Below are positions 26,251-34,476 of a DNA stretch of 64,000 bases, in pieces; positions within the stretch are counted from its first letter, which is position 1, and the number at the start of each line of letters is the position of its first letter. The position numbers and the translations under genes were made by a program. Below the pieces are notes generated by a model that saw nothing but the letters and a program-made list of their open reading frames with translations, did not search any database and was not told where the DNA came from. Source of the stretch: Halorussus halobius (GTDB taxonomy: Archaea > Halobacteriota > Halobacteria > Halobacteriales > Haladaptataceae); the NCBI RefSeq assembly GCF_004765805.1, contig NZ_SBIU01000007.1, positions 1-64,000 of the forward strand, given 5' to 3'.

Positions 26251-26347
26251 TCTTGTGACGACATAGACGGACAACGACAGTAAGAGTAACGCCATTCCAA
26301 CGACAGTGGTAGTATGATATCGAGACCGCTATAACTCTCGTCATAAT

Positions 26348-26371
26348 GGTTATCCGCGTCGCACGATAACC
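26348..26371. promoter_or_regulatory. Inverted-repeat operator candidate
   Basis: GGTTATC and GATAACC, separated by 10 nt, end 10 nt before the ATPase start. This is a natural operator position for the divergent ArsR-type regulator. Confidence 0.5.
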
Positions 26372-26381
26372 AACAGGTACG

Positions 26382-28658
26382 ATGGGAACGACACACGACC
26401 AATTCAACGTCGGGGGGATGTCCTGCTCGTTCTGTGCCGAGAGCATCAAGAAGGCCTACAGTCGAACCGACGGCGTTGAGGACGTCGACGTGAGTCTCGC
26501 CCACGAGGAAGTTCTCGTCGAATACGACGACGACCTGCTGAGCGAGGTCGAGGTAAAGGACACGCTCCGAGACCTCGGGTACACCATCCGCGACCCTGAC
26601 AAAGCGAAGCGGTACGAGCAACAGCAGGCCGAACTCTCCGACGGCAAGCGTCGCCTCCTCATCACCGGTGGCGCATCCATCGTTATCGCTGCCCTGATGG
26701 GATGGATGATTTTCGTGATGGGGCGCTTCGAGTCAACATCTCTCGGGATGGATCTGGTGACTCTGGGGCTGGCACTCGGGACGATGTTCGGGCCCGGCCG
26801 CTATATCAAAGAGAAAGCCTTCCAGAGCGTGCGCCGGGGTATCTTCAACCAGCACGTCCTCCTGGAAGCGGGCGCGTTCGCCGGACTCGTGGGTGGACTG
26901 CTTGGCCTGTTCGTCTTCCCGAGCTTCCCGACCGTTCACTTCTTCGCCGTCTCCGTGTTCATCACCACCTATCACATCCTTTCGGAGTACACCAGCCTCA
27001 TCGTCCGCACGCGAGCTTCCCGAGCCGTCCAAGGCCTTCTCGACCTCCAGCCCGACACGGCACGCCGCGTCAGTGATGACGGTGATGTCGAGGAGGTCCC
27101 TGTCGACGACCTCGACGTTGGCAATCGCGTCCGCGTCAAGCCCGGCGAAAACATCCCCGTCGACGGCACGGTCGTCGAGGGCGAATCGATGGTCGACGAG
27201 TCGGTCGCTACCGGCGAGTCCATTCCCGAAGAGAAGGCCGCCGGCGACGCGGTGATCGGTGGCAGCGTCAACGAGACCGGGACGCTGCTCATCGAAGTAA
27301 CTGCAACCGGGGAGGACGCGTTCCTAAACCAGGTCGCCCGCGAGATCGAGGAGGCGCGGGCGATGAAGCCCGGCATCATCCAGCTCGCCGACCGCGTGCT
27401 CAAGTATTTCGTCCCCGGCGTCTTGACGATCGCCGCGCTCTCGTTCCTCTTTTGGGTGGTCGCACCACTCGCGTGGGGGGCAGCCCCCAACGTCCAGCGC
27501 GGGGCGTTCGCAGCCTTGGCGGTTCTCGTCCTCGGCTATCCGTGTGCGCTTGGGATGGCGACACCGCTCGCCCTAATTCGGGGTGGCGGGAAGGCGGCGA
27601 ACCGCGGCATCCTGATGCGCTCCGGTGACGCCTTCCAGATATTTCCCGACGTCGACCACATCGTGTTGGACAAGACCGGCACCATCACCGTCGGCGAACC
27701 CGCCGTCAGTGAAGTCGTCGCGTTCGGTGCCGACGAGGTGGATGTACTCACGACTGCGGCTAGCGCGGAGGCCTTCTCTGAACACCCGCTCGCAGATGCG
27801 ATCCTCGAGTTCGCCGACGAGCAAGATGTCGAGTACGCTGACCCCGATGATTTCGACTCCGTGACCGGCAAGGGCGTCCGGGCAACCGTGGCCAGCGACG
27901 ACGTGCTGGTCGGGAAACCGGGATGGCTCAGCGACGAGGGGATCGACCTGTCGAAGGGGAGCGACGACATCGAGCGACTTCAGGGCCACGGCCTCACCGT
28001 TGCCGGAGTTGTTCGTGACGGTGACCTACTCGGTCTGATCGGTATCGGTGACGAGGTCAAGAGCGACGCCGCTGCGACCATCCAACGGATGCGAGACGCC
28101 GGCATCACGCCCGTGATGATCACTGGAGACAACGAGCGCACCGCAGACGCGGTCGCCGAGGAGGTCAGTATCGACCGCGTCATGGCCGACGTGCTGCCCG
28201 ACGAGAAACGCGAAGAGATCGGTCGCCTGCAGGACGAGGGTCACCGCGTAGCGATGGTCGGCGACGGCATCAACGACGCTCCCGCACTCACGCAGGCCGA
28301 CATCGGGATCGCCATCGGCGCCGGGACCGACATCGCCATCGAATCGGCGGACATCGTCCTGATGGGCGACCGGCTTGGTGGCGTGATGGACGCCTACGAG
28401 ATCGGGAACGAGAGCTACCGGAAGACCCGTCAGAACCTCGCGACGGCCTTCGCGTTCAACGGGGTCGGTGTCGCCGCCGCGACCACGGGGCTCGTTCACC
28501 CGGTGTTCGCGATGCTCGCGATGGTGCTGTCCGTCTCGGCCGTCCTCGCCAACAGCTTCGCTGGTCAGCTCCTCTCCGGCGAGGGTGTCAACACCGAGTT
28601 CGCCCTCGACGACCGCACCGACGGCGAGCGTGGAGACGGCCGAGTGACAGCCGATTAA
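26382..28658 (+). CDS. P1B-type ATPase with YPC metal motif
   Basis: A 758-residue metal ATPase. The N-terminal HMA domain is GGMSCSFC (11-18). The order of membrane helices, TGES, metal motif, DKTGT (Asp430), SEHP and GDGIND is standard. The metal motif reads GYPCALGMATP (Tyr-Pro-Cys at 386-388) where copper and zinc pumps have CPC. The rest (ALGMATPLALIRGGGKAANRGILMR) is copper-ATPase-like. Replacing the first Cys by Tyr should alter the metal site. Function is inferred as copper or a related metal, with unusual coordination. Its 3' end overlaps the convergent HMA chaperone gene by 4 bp. Confidence 0.92.
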   Translation: MGTTHDQFNVGGMSCSFCAESIKKAYSRTDGVEDVDVSLAHEEVLVEYDDDLLSEVEVKDTLRDLGYTIRDPDKAKRYEQQQAELSDGKRRLLITGGASIVIAALMGWMIFVMGRFESTSLGMDLVTLGLALGTMFGPGRYIKEKAFQSVRRGIFNQHVLLEAGAFAGLVGGLLGLFVFPSFPTVHFFAVSVFITTYHILSEYTSLIVRTRASRAVQGLLDLQPDTARRVSDDGDVEEVPVDDLDVGNRVRVKPGENIPVDGTVVEGESMVDESVATGESIPEEKAAGDAVIGGSVNETGTLLIEVTATGEDAFLNQVAREIEEARAMKPGIIQLADRVLKYFVPGVLTIAALSFLFWVVAPLAWGAAPNVQRGAFAALAVLVLGYPCALGMATPLALIRGGGKAANRGILMRSGDAFQIFPDVDHIVLDKTGTITVGEPAVSEVVAFGADEVDVLTTAASAEAFSEHPLADAILEFADEQDVEYADPDDFDSVTGKGVRATVASDDVLVGKPGWLSDEGIDLSKGSDDIERLQGHGLTVAGVVRDGDLLGLIGIGDEVKSDAAATIQRMRDAGITPVMITGDNERTADAVAEEVSIDRVMADVLPDEKREEIGRLQDEGHRVAMVGDGINDAPALTQADIGIAIGAGTDIAIESADIVLMGDRLGGVMDAYEIGNESYRKTRQNLATAFAFNGVGVAAATTGLVHPVFAMLAMVLSVSAVLANSFAGQLLSGEGVNTEFALDDRTDGERGDGRVTAD

Positions 28659-28861
28659 GCCACTACGTCGTAGCCAGCTTGTTCGATTGCCGCGTTCACG
28701 TCGTCGTCTGAGACTCCATCCTCGAGGACCACGTCGACCGTGTCAGCTTCGTGGTCGGCCTCGATCCGATTCACATCATCGAGGTTTCGCAGGGCGGTCT
28801 CCACGTTCTGTTCGCACCCGTTGCAGGACATCCCGGTGACTGAGATCGTCTTTCGCTCCAT
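28655..28861 (-). CDS. HMA-domain metal chaperone (CopZ-like)
   Basis: A 68-residue single HMA domain. TISVTGMSCNGCEQNVETAL carries the CxxC metal ligands. The beta-alpha-beta pattern continues to AAIEQAGYDVVA. Such proteins deliver Cu(I) or similar metals to P1B ATPases. It converges on the ATPase gene with a 4-bp overlap. The start at 28861 gives the canonical length; an in-frame ATG near 28939 would add a non-conserved leader. Confidence 0.88.
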   Translation of the reverse strand: MERKTISVTGMSCNGCEQNVETALRNLDDVNRIEADHEADTVDVVLEDGVSDDDVNAAIEQAGYDVVA

Positions 28862-28964
28862 GCGGGCCTGTAAACACTCGCGGGGAATGACCATTACGGT
28901 AACCGTTGTATCGGTTTCATCTCTATTAGAGGTGGACATTATCGTCCGGAGAGTTGTTTGTGTC

Positions 28965-28985
28965 GGCCCCAAAGGGGTGGAGGCT
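28965..28985 (+). repeat. Leader hairpin, copy 8 (weak)
   Basis: CCCC / GGGG with an AAA loop, followed by TGGAGGC, lies 8 nt before the ATG at 28993. It matches the family core less well and the GGAGG may serve as a ribosome site. Confidence 0.4.
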
Positions 28986-28992
28986 CTTTGAG

Positions 28993-29208
28993 ATGGGAAC
29001 CACTGACGACGAAGAGAGCGACGAATTCCCTCCAGAGAAGCGTCTGGAAGCACCGAACACGGGCCTGATCAAGGCAGGGATCGCGACGATTCCCGATATG
29101 GAAACCTTGCAAGAGTGTGTAGCCTACGAGAACGCCCACCAAAATCGAACGCAGATTCTGCGCCGGCTCAAGTGGAAAGCTGAAGAGTTGCGTGAGGACG
29201 AAGGGTAA
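28993..29208 (+). CDS. Small hypothetical protein
   Basis: A 71-residue protein, MGTTDDEESDEFPPEKRLE then two helices (ETLQECVAYENAHQNR, ILRRLKWKAEELREDE). I recognise similar small proteins in haloarchaea but no function. It follows a GGAGG-containing leader. Confidence 0.6.
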   Translation: MGTTDDEESDEFPPEKRLEAPNTGLIKAGIATIPDMETLQECVAYENAHQNRTQILRRLKWKAEELREDEG

Positions 29209-29217
29209 GCGCTGTCC

Positions 29218-29259
29218 TTAACCAACACACTCCGCGTGAGTTTCCCTATTGTTGGTTAA
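29218..29259. repeat. 42-bp inverted element, copy 3
   Basis: TTAACCAACA and TGTTGGTTAA arms enclose 22 variable bases. The left arm begins 9 nt after the preceding stop. A leader hairpin follows 21 nt to the right. Confidence 0.85.
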
Positions 29260-29280
29260 TATGCTGTGCCGCGGTTTTTC

Positions 29281-29303
29281 GGGCCCCTGAATGGGCGCGG
29301 GGC
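29281..29303 (+). repeat. Leader hairpin, copy 9
   Basis: GCCCC / GGGGC arms enclose TGAATGGGCGC. It is preceded by GGTTTTTCG and lies 28 nt before the ATG at 29332. Confidence 0.6.
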
Positions 29304-29331
29304 GACCAACAGCCGCCTCGCGAGTTCCGTT

Positions 29332-30333
29332 ATGTCCCTCGGTTTGAGTCCAGACTCCAGCACGGCTAGCGACATCGCTGTCGCCAGACAAGCGGACCAT
29401 GTGGCGTTCCTCCATCGAGCCCCATTCGTCGCCGATTCTCTCGCCCTCGGATTTCTCCCCGGGTTTCGGGAAGACTGTGGGTACCAGACGGACCAGTACC
29501 TGAACCTCGAGATTCCTGTCGGGATGCTCGACAACGATTTTCGGGATCCCGATCTGGAGCGGTTCGTCGACCGCTTTTTCGAGTACGAACCACGTGTCGG
29601 GGTCATCGGGGACGTCGACGAAATCGACGACGTCGACGCCCACGTCGCTGCTGCTCGTGAAATCCAAGCGAGCTACCCCGAAGCTGAGCTCATCGTCGTT
29701 CCGAAGTCGCGGGCGGTGATCGACGCGATACCTGAGAACCTCGTCCTCGGGTATTCACGGGGATACGCCGACCGCCTGGCCCACGATTTCTCCGATCCAG
29801 CCGATTGGAGAGGGCGGCGCGTCCACATTCTCGGCGGGAGTCCGCCCAAGCAGCTCGACGCTATTCGACAGTTGACCCGACCGACACTCACTGACGAGCC
29901 ACCGGCCGATATCGTCGGCGTCGACTGGAACGGGCTGCATCGCGGCGCACAGTTCGGTGAGTTCTGGACGGCCGACGGCTGGGACGACAGCGGTCGCGAC
30001 GCCGACCACGTCACCGTCCGAAAGACGGTGCGCCACAGCCTCGCTCGGGTCCGTGAGTTCTGGAGGGCGCACGGAATCTGGCCCGAAACGACACCGCAAG
30101 ACGAGGGGCTCAACGTCGAGTACGAGGGACCGAGCCCTGCCGATCTCGAGGACGCCGCCTGTACCGAGTGCGGGACGAACGTCTGGCGAACCCGCCGCGG
30201 CCCGTACGTCGCCGAGTACGATACCGGCGCAATCTGTGGATACTGCAGCTACGAGTGCTACTTCAGCCACCGTCATCGGAACAATCTAGAGGAAATCGCC
30301 GGCGATCAGAGCGTCTACCTCCCGCCGGCGTGA
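29332..30333 (+). CDS. DUF6610-like protein, possible TIM barrel
   Basis: A 333-residue protein that I associate with DUF6610. Repeated strand-helix units suggest a TIM barrel: RVGVIGDVDEIDDVDAHVA, AELIVVPKSRAVIDAI, NLVLGYSRGYADRL, RRVHILGGSPPKQLDAI, DIVGVDWNG. The HILGGSPPKQL and VGVDWNG units loosely recall tRNA-guanine transglycosylases (HVLGISG..L and GVDTFD). A C-terminal Cys-rich end has CTEC and CGYC. The TGT link is weak inference. It sits behind a 42-bp element and a leader hairpin. Confidence 0.6.
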   Translation: MSLGLSPDSSTASDIAVARQADHVAFLHRAPFVADSLALGFLPGFREDCGYQTDQYLNLEIPVGMLDNDFRDPDLERFVDRFFEYEPRVGVIGDVDEIDDVDAHVAAAREIQASYPEAELIVVPKSRAVIDAIPENLVLGYSRGYADRLAHDFSDPADWRGRRVHILGGSPPKQLDAIRQLTRPTLTDEPPADIVGVDWNGLHRGAQFGEFWTADGWDDSGRDADHVTVRKTVRHSLARVREFWRAHGIWPETTPQDEGLNVEYEGPSPADLEDAACTECGTNVWRTRRGPYVAEYDTGAICGYCSYECYFSHRHRNNLEEIAGDQSVYLPPA

Positions 30334-30351
30334 CTTCGCGACCTGTTTTTC

Positions 30352-30374
30352 GTGCCCCCAGAGAGGGCGAGGGC
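30352..30374 (+). repeat. Leader hairpin, copy 10
   Basis: GCCC / GGGC arms with an AGAGAGGGCG core, preceded by GTTTTTCG. It lies 30 nt before the GTG at 30405. Confidence 0.5.
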
Positions 30375-30404
30375 TCCTTCGAAAGCTCTCAGAGGTGACT
30401 TCCA

Positions 30405-30752
30405 GTGAGTCAACAACAGAGTCCCGACAACGTCTCGGTCGACGATATTCCCGTCGATATCGACAACACGCAATCAGCGGAGGTCGATCCAGCCGACGTC
30501 CCCGACGAAATCGAATCCATCACCCGTGGGCTCGCCGGTGAGCAGCCGCCGACGAATCCCATAGTGGTTCTCAAGGCGGCCCGGTGGTGGTACATTCACG
30601 GCAAGGGCGGCACGGATCCCGCCTTCCAGTGGGCCATCGAGTGGGCGCGTCATCTTGCGACCGACACGCCCAGTGACGTCGAGCAGTTCGACGAGTTCCT
30701 CGAGTACCTCGTTACGGTCGGCTTTGCAGACGAACGTCACGAGCTCCGCTAA
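30405..30752 (+). CDS. Conserved small haloarchaeal protein
   Basis: A 115-residue protein (GTG start). An acidic N-terminal 45 residues precede a helical region (PIVVLKAARWWYIHGKG, FQWAIEWARHLATDTP, FDEFLEYLVTVGFADE). No motif points to a function. It shares the leader-hairpin arrangement with its neighbours. Confidence 0.6.
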   Translation: MSQQQSPDNVSVDDIPVDIDNTQSAEVDPADVPDEIESITRGLAGEQPPTNPIVVLKAARWWYIHGKGGTDPAFQWAIEWARHLATDTPSDVEQFDEFLEYLVTVGFADERHELR

Positions 30753-30771
30753 CCGACAGAGCGGTTTTTTG

Positions 30772-30794
30772 GACGCCCCTGAAGGGTGCGGTGC
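30772..30794 (+). repeat. Leader hairpin, copy 11
   Basis: CGC-CCC-TGAA-GGG-T-GCG can pair with one bulged base. It is preceded by GGTTTTTTGG and lies 45 nt before the ATG at 30840. Confidence 0.5.
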
Positions 30795-30839
30795 GGTCTG
30801 AACAGACGCAGTCGCCGTGAATTCGATTCGGTGATCACG

Positions 30840-31769
30840 ATGTCTACGACCAGAGACTCGTCGGTCTCCTTCGACCAGACCGACACGCGATCAGACGAGA
30901 TGAACAGTACCATCGAACAGTGGATCGACGACCTTGTCGCCGGCGTCGACGACGCGCAGGCCAGCGAAGAGTTCCAAGAGTGGCTCGATGTCCAGAGTCG
31001 TTTCCACGACTACTCCTACCGGAACACGCTCCTCATCAAGCGACAGTGTCCCGAGGCGAGCCGGGTGGCTGGCTACCGGACGTGGCAGGAGGAGTTCGAC
31101 CGCCACGTCAAGGAGGGTGAGTCGGCCATCTGGATCTGGGCGCCGATCATCACCAAGCAGTGCCCGGAATGCGAGAACTCGCCGAGCTACCACGAGGACA
31201 GTGACTGTGAGTACGACGAGACGCCGCCCGAGGAGTGGTCGAAAGGACTGGTTGGATTCAAACCAACGGCAGTCTTCGATGTGTCTCAAACCGAGGGCGA
31301 ACCGCTCCCCGAGCTGGAAACCGAGGCAGCTGGTGACGCCGACGACCTGGTGCCAGCGCTCCTTGATGCAGCAGCTACGCTCGATATCGACGTCCGTGTC
31401 GTCGACGCTGCCGAGTGGGAGCATGGCGACGCGAAAGGCGTCTGCAAACACCGGACTCTCCACGGATGCCAACCCGTCGTCGAAGCGAAAGCCCGCTCAA
31501 ATCAGGCCGATCTCGCCGTGACGTTGATTCACGAGTACGCCCACGCACTGCTCCATTTCGATGTCGACGACGAACCCGAGCGTGCAAAACGCGAGATCGA
31601 AGCCGAAGCCGTTGCGTACATCGTCGGGCGGTATTTCAACCTAGATACGAGCGGATCAGCGTTCTATCTTGCCGCGTGGCAGGACGACGATGCGGAGAGC
31701 ATTCAGGAGCGACTCGGCCGGATCAGTTCGACCGCGCAGGAGGTCATCGGGACAGTTGTAGACGGCTGA
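30840..31769 (+). CDS. ArdC-like antirestriction protein/metallopeptidase
   Basis: A 309-residue protein. The N-terminal half (FQEWLDVQSRFHDYSYRNTL, RVAGYRTWQEEF, ESAIWIWAPI) matches ArdC_N, a single-stranded-DNA-binding domain. The C-terminal half has a zincin motif in LIHEYAHALLHF with a downstream IEAEAVAYIVGRYF glutamate. ArdC proteins protect incoming plasmid DNA from restriction. An inserted Cys cluster (CPEC...C) is an extra. The start at 30840 begins MSTTRDSSV. Family assignment is good; substrate unknown. Confidence 0.8.
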   Translation: MSTTRDSSVSFDQTDTRSDEMNSTIEQWIDDLVAGVDDAQASEEFQEWLDVQSRFHDYSYRNTLLIKRQCPEASRVAGYRTWQEEFDRHVKEGESAIWIWAPIITKQCPECENSPSYHEDSDCEYDETPPEEWSKGLVGFKPTAVFDVSQTEGEPLPELETEAAGDADDLVPALLDAAATLDIDVRVVDAAEWEHGDAKGVCKHRTLHGCQPVVEAKARSNQADLAVTLIHEYAHALLHFDVDDEPERAKREIEAEAVAYIVGRYFNLDTSGSAFYLAAWQDDDAESIQERLGRISSTAQEVIGTVVDG

Positions 31770-31787
31770 ACACCTCCTTCCCGGCTG

Positions 31788-31828
31788 TTAACCAACGCCG
31801 GAGGGTACTATCCCACTCTGTTGGTTAA
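31788..31828. repeat. 41-bp inverted element, copy 4 (no gene follows)
   Basis: TTAACCAAC and GTTGGTTAA arms enclose 23 variable bases. Unlike most copies, no rightward gene starts after it. The next feature is the convergent end of a toxin-antitoxin pair (31894-33260). Confidence 0.82.
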
Positions 31829-31893
31829 TTCGTTCGGCGTCCGACCCTGCGTGTTTCGATCGGTCTCAAGACATACCCCACCGGCAGTCGATG

Positions 31894-32589
31894 TTATAGT
31901 TCAGAATCGATTCGGCGCTGCTGGTCACGAAGGAACTCAACGACGGCATCGATATCCTGTTCGGGAACCGTTTGCTGTTCGAAGACCCCTTTGAACGCGT
32001 CCGCAAAATCTTCCGACGTGAGCCGGTCGAGAACAGTCTCGATGCGACCAGCGAGCTTCTTGGACACCCCGCGATGAAGATGGGTCGCGATCCGGTCGAA
32101 ATCCGCGTCAGCAGCCAGCACCACCAGATCCCGGGAGTCTGCCTTGCGGCCACTGTGAAGTTTCACGGCAAACAGCAACTCCCGTTCCGGAATCCTGGCT
32201 GTTACCGGGCGCCCGGTTCGCAGTTCCTGGGTGACGGAGTGCTGGGCCAGATAGCGATACGACCATTCAGCTTCCGTCTGGCGACAGCCCAGCGCGTCCA
32301 CCATCGCGTCGAACCGAACCGGATTCCCGATGTCTTTCGTGAATCGAATAGTACGGCCCTCGTAGAGCTCGTTTCGCTCGACGTCGGCCGTTTTCTCGTA
32401 GCCGCGGGCGGTGAGAAGGTCGGTGTAGTCGTCGACCGCTTGTGCCGGAATGACGACGTCGACGTCCGTGGTGAAGCGCTGATTGAACGCCGCGATCGCC
32501 CACCCACCGACGAGCACGTACGGCAGGTCAGCGTCAATGACTGTCTCCAGGGTGTCCAGCAGCTCGTCTTCGCGTTCGCCGAGGCTCAT
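31894..32589 (-). CDS. Nucleotidyltransferase-type toxin
   Basis: A 231-residue protein of the AbiEii/MNT-type nucleotidyltransferase fold. YVLVGGWAIAAFNQRFTTDVDVVI carries the GG-W and the D-x-D catalytic pair. RIPERELLFAVKLHSGRKADSRDLVVL is the conserved lysine helix. Such toxins add nucleotides to tRNA or to the antitoxin. It overlaps the upstream HTH gene by ATGA, the standard antitoxin-then-toxin order. Toxicity is inferred. Confidence 0.8.
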   Translation of the reverse strand: MSLGEREDELLDTLETVIDADLPYVLVGGWAIAAFNQRFTTDVDVVIPAQAVDDYTDLLTARGYEKTADVERNELYEGRTIRFTKDIGNPVRFDAMVDALGCRQTEAEWSYRYLAQHSVTQELRTGRPVTARIPERELLFAVKLHSGRKADSRDLVVLAADADFDRIATHLHRGVSKKLAGRIETVLDRLTSEDFADAFKGVFEQQTVPEQDIDAVVEFLRDQQRRIDSEL

Positions 32590-33260
32590 GCATTGAGACG
32601 CGGATCCTCGTGGGACGCGTCGATATCACGGTCGTACTCGTCGGCGATCATCTCCAACGCTGGCTCGTAGTTCACCCGGTACTCCAACATGTGCTCGATT
32701 GTCTCGTCCAACGGAATGACCGGATTGCCGTCGACCCACTCGCGAGTGATCTCCCCACTCGTCGGGAACAACACGTACGAGACGGTCGCGTCGTAGTCGC
32801 TCGCATCCGGCCGCTCTTCAATCCGGCTCGGAATCCCGAACTCATCAAAGAACGCCGTCCACTGTTCGACGTCCTGATCGGCGACCTGGATGAAGATCGG
32901 ATAGTCGTCGTGGCCGCGGGCGATCTGATAGCCGCCGTGGGTCCAGACGTAGACGCCGTCGATTTTCGTGTACGCAAAGGGCATCCCGGCGAAGTGCGGA
33001 ATGACGTAGCCGTCGTCGATCGAGGGGGGAACAGCGCGAGAGATGGCCGCGACGAGATCGTAGTAGCGATCCCTGACAGCGTAATTCTCGATGTAAACGC
33101 CGTCCTCACGCCGGATGAAGCCTGCGTCCTCCAACCGCTCGATCCAGTCGTAGACCCACGAGTAGGAGCCGTCGATCTTCTGGGCGATTCGCCGGATCGA
33201 GTCACCCGGCCGGGCCGCGACCATGATCTTCGCCGCGGTCTCGTCGACGTACTCCATCAT
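32586..33260 (-). CDS. HTH antitoxin of nucleotidyltransferase pair
   Basis: A 224-residue protein. An N-terminal HTH (KIMVAARPGDSIRRIAQKI, SYSWVYDWIERLEDAGFI) is followed by an alpha/beta region (PPSIDDGYVIPHFAGMPFAY, DGVYVWTHGGYQIARGHDDY, PIFIQVADQDVEQW). It overlaps the toxin gene by 4 nt. A clear paralogue without a toxin partner lies at 57240-57878. It probably binds its own promoter and blocks the toxin. Confidence 0.78.
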   Translation of the reverse strand: MMEYVDETAAKIMVAARPGDSIRRIAQKIDGSYSWVYDWIERLEDAGFIRREDGVYIENYAVRDRYYDLVAAISRAVPPSIDDGYVIPHFAGMPFAYTKIDGVYVWTHGGYQIARGHDDYPIFIQVADQDVEQWTAFFDEFGIPSRIEERPDASDYDATVSYVLFPTSGEITREWVDGNPVIPLDETIEHMLEYRVNYEPALEMIADEYDRDIDASHEDPRLNA

Positions 33261-33391
33261 CGCTAGTTATTGGTATCGCATCTAACGGTATTAGTCTTGT
33301 CCCCCGTATTCCCTATAAAATTATCTCTATACAGATATACCATTCTTGGCTCCGGTAATCCGATCCGGCTCAGAATTTGAGCGGAGATGAA

Positions 33392-33433
33392 TTAACCAAC
33401 AGAGGATACGATGGATCGCTATTCGTTGGTTAA
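33392..33433. repeat. 42-bp inverted element, copy 5
   Basis: TTAACCAAC and GTTGGTTAA arms enclose 24 variable bases. A leader hairpin begins 8 nt after the right arm. Confidence 0.85.
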
Positions 33434-33441
33434 GTTTTTCA

Positions 33442-33465
33442 GCGCCCGCCGAAGGGCGGAGGCGC
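33442..33465 (+). repeat. Leader hairpin, copy 12
   Basis: GCGCC / GGCGC outer arms and a CGCC / GGCG inner pair enclose GAAG. A TTTTTC tract precedes it. It lies 20 nt before the ATG at 33486. Confidence 0.62.
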
Positions 33466-33485
33466 ACTCCTGTCTCCACCGACCT

Positions 33486-34304
33486 ATGACCGACCGATAT
33501 CTAACGACCGTTCTCGACGAGGCAGAGCGAGTCGCAGAGCACCATGAGCAGGTCGCCCAATCTTCGGACCATCCGGAACACGAGTATCTCAGGTACGCCG
33601 TCCTTCGGCTGCTCGAAGGAGAGGCTGACGACACATCGGTGGAAGTACCGCAGGTTGACGGCGTGACTGTCGGCTACGGAGAGGACGACGCGATGTGCAA
33701 CAGTTGGGACGACGACGTCGAGTGGTGGGAGACGGTTCCGCCGCAGGAGGAGTGTACTCGGTTCCGGGTGTTCTACCCCGACGAGTACGACGCTGTTCCG
33801 CGAGTCATCGTCGACGTGATGGCAGCACTCGGGGCGTGGCGTGTCTGGACTGGGAGCGCTGCCGCCTGTGGCTCCTACGACCATCGCGAGCGGCGGGAAG
33901 TCCACTATCTGTGGCCGGAGGGCCATCCAGTTGAGGCCCTGCTTGCGGATCGTCTCCAGGATCCCAAGGCTGCGGTTGCTCCAGACGGCGGCCGCACCGG
34001 CGACGTACGCGATCGGATGGTCGTCACGGAGCACTCAACCCAGCACGACGACCTCGAGCCGCGAACCAGACGTGCCGTCGACGAATCGATGGCCGTCTCG
34101 CTGCTCGAAAAGGGTGGCCGCTATGAGGTCCGATCGGCGTCCGGAAACTGGTATGAAGTCGACGTGATCAGCGAGTCGTGTACGTGTCCAGACTGGCGGA
34201 AGCGTACGCCCGAGGGCGGCTGTAAACACCTCCGGCGAGTCGATCAGGAGATCAAGCAGGGGCGGGTCCCACGACCTGATGGGCGTCTCCCCTCGAACTC
34301 GTAG
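33486..34304 (+). CDS. SWIM zinc-finger protein
   Basis: A 272-residue protein. The C-terminal SWIM finger is clear: a CTC pair followed after about 10 residues by C-x-H (CTCPDWRKR ... GGCKHL). The N-terminal half is acidic and helical with a long linker. SWIM fingers bind DNA or proteins. The start MTDRYLTTV follows the leader hairpin; an in-frame start inside the 42-bp element is less likely. Specific role unknown. Confidence 0.75.
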   Translation: MTDRYLTTVLDEAERVAEHHEQVAQSSDHPEHEYLRYAVLRLLEGEADDTSVEVPQVDGVTVGYGEDDAMCNSWDDDVEWWETVPPQEECTRFRVFYPDEYDAVPRVIVDVMAALGAWRVWTGSAAACGSYDHRERREVHYLWPEGHPVEALLADRLQDPKAAVAPDGGRTGDVRDRMVVTEHSTQHDDLEPRTRRAVDESMAVSLLEKGGRYEVRSASGNWYEVDVISESCTCPDWRKRTPEGGCKHLRRVDQEIKQGRVPRPDGRLPSNS

Positions 34305-34422
34305 GATCGCCCAGCGTTCGAGATCTCCCGAGGCTACTGTAACATCAGACGAAACTCCTTGATGGAGAGTTTCGAGTATTGATACAGCTGCTGGAGAACC
34401 GGTGAGAGCCGTTGGTAGCGGC

Positions 34423-34463
34423 TTAACCAACAAAACTATGCGGTTTGCGCCTTTGTTGGTTAA
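34423..34463. repeat. 41-bp inverted element, copy 6
   Basis: TTAACCAACA and TGTTGGTTAA arms enclose 21 variable bases. The ATG at 34477 starts 13 nt after the right arm, with no leader hairpin. Confidence 0.85.
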
Positions 34464-34476
34464 CACAGATCGGCCC

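Noticed and set aside
1006..33440. T-tracts before leader hairpins as bacterial-type intrinsic terminators
   Set aside because: The order is T-tract then hairpin, the reverse of an intrinsic terminator. The T-tracts may end the previous transcript by themselves, as in archaea.
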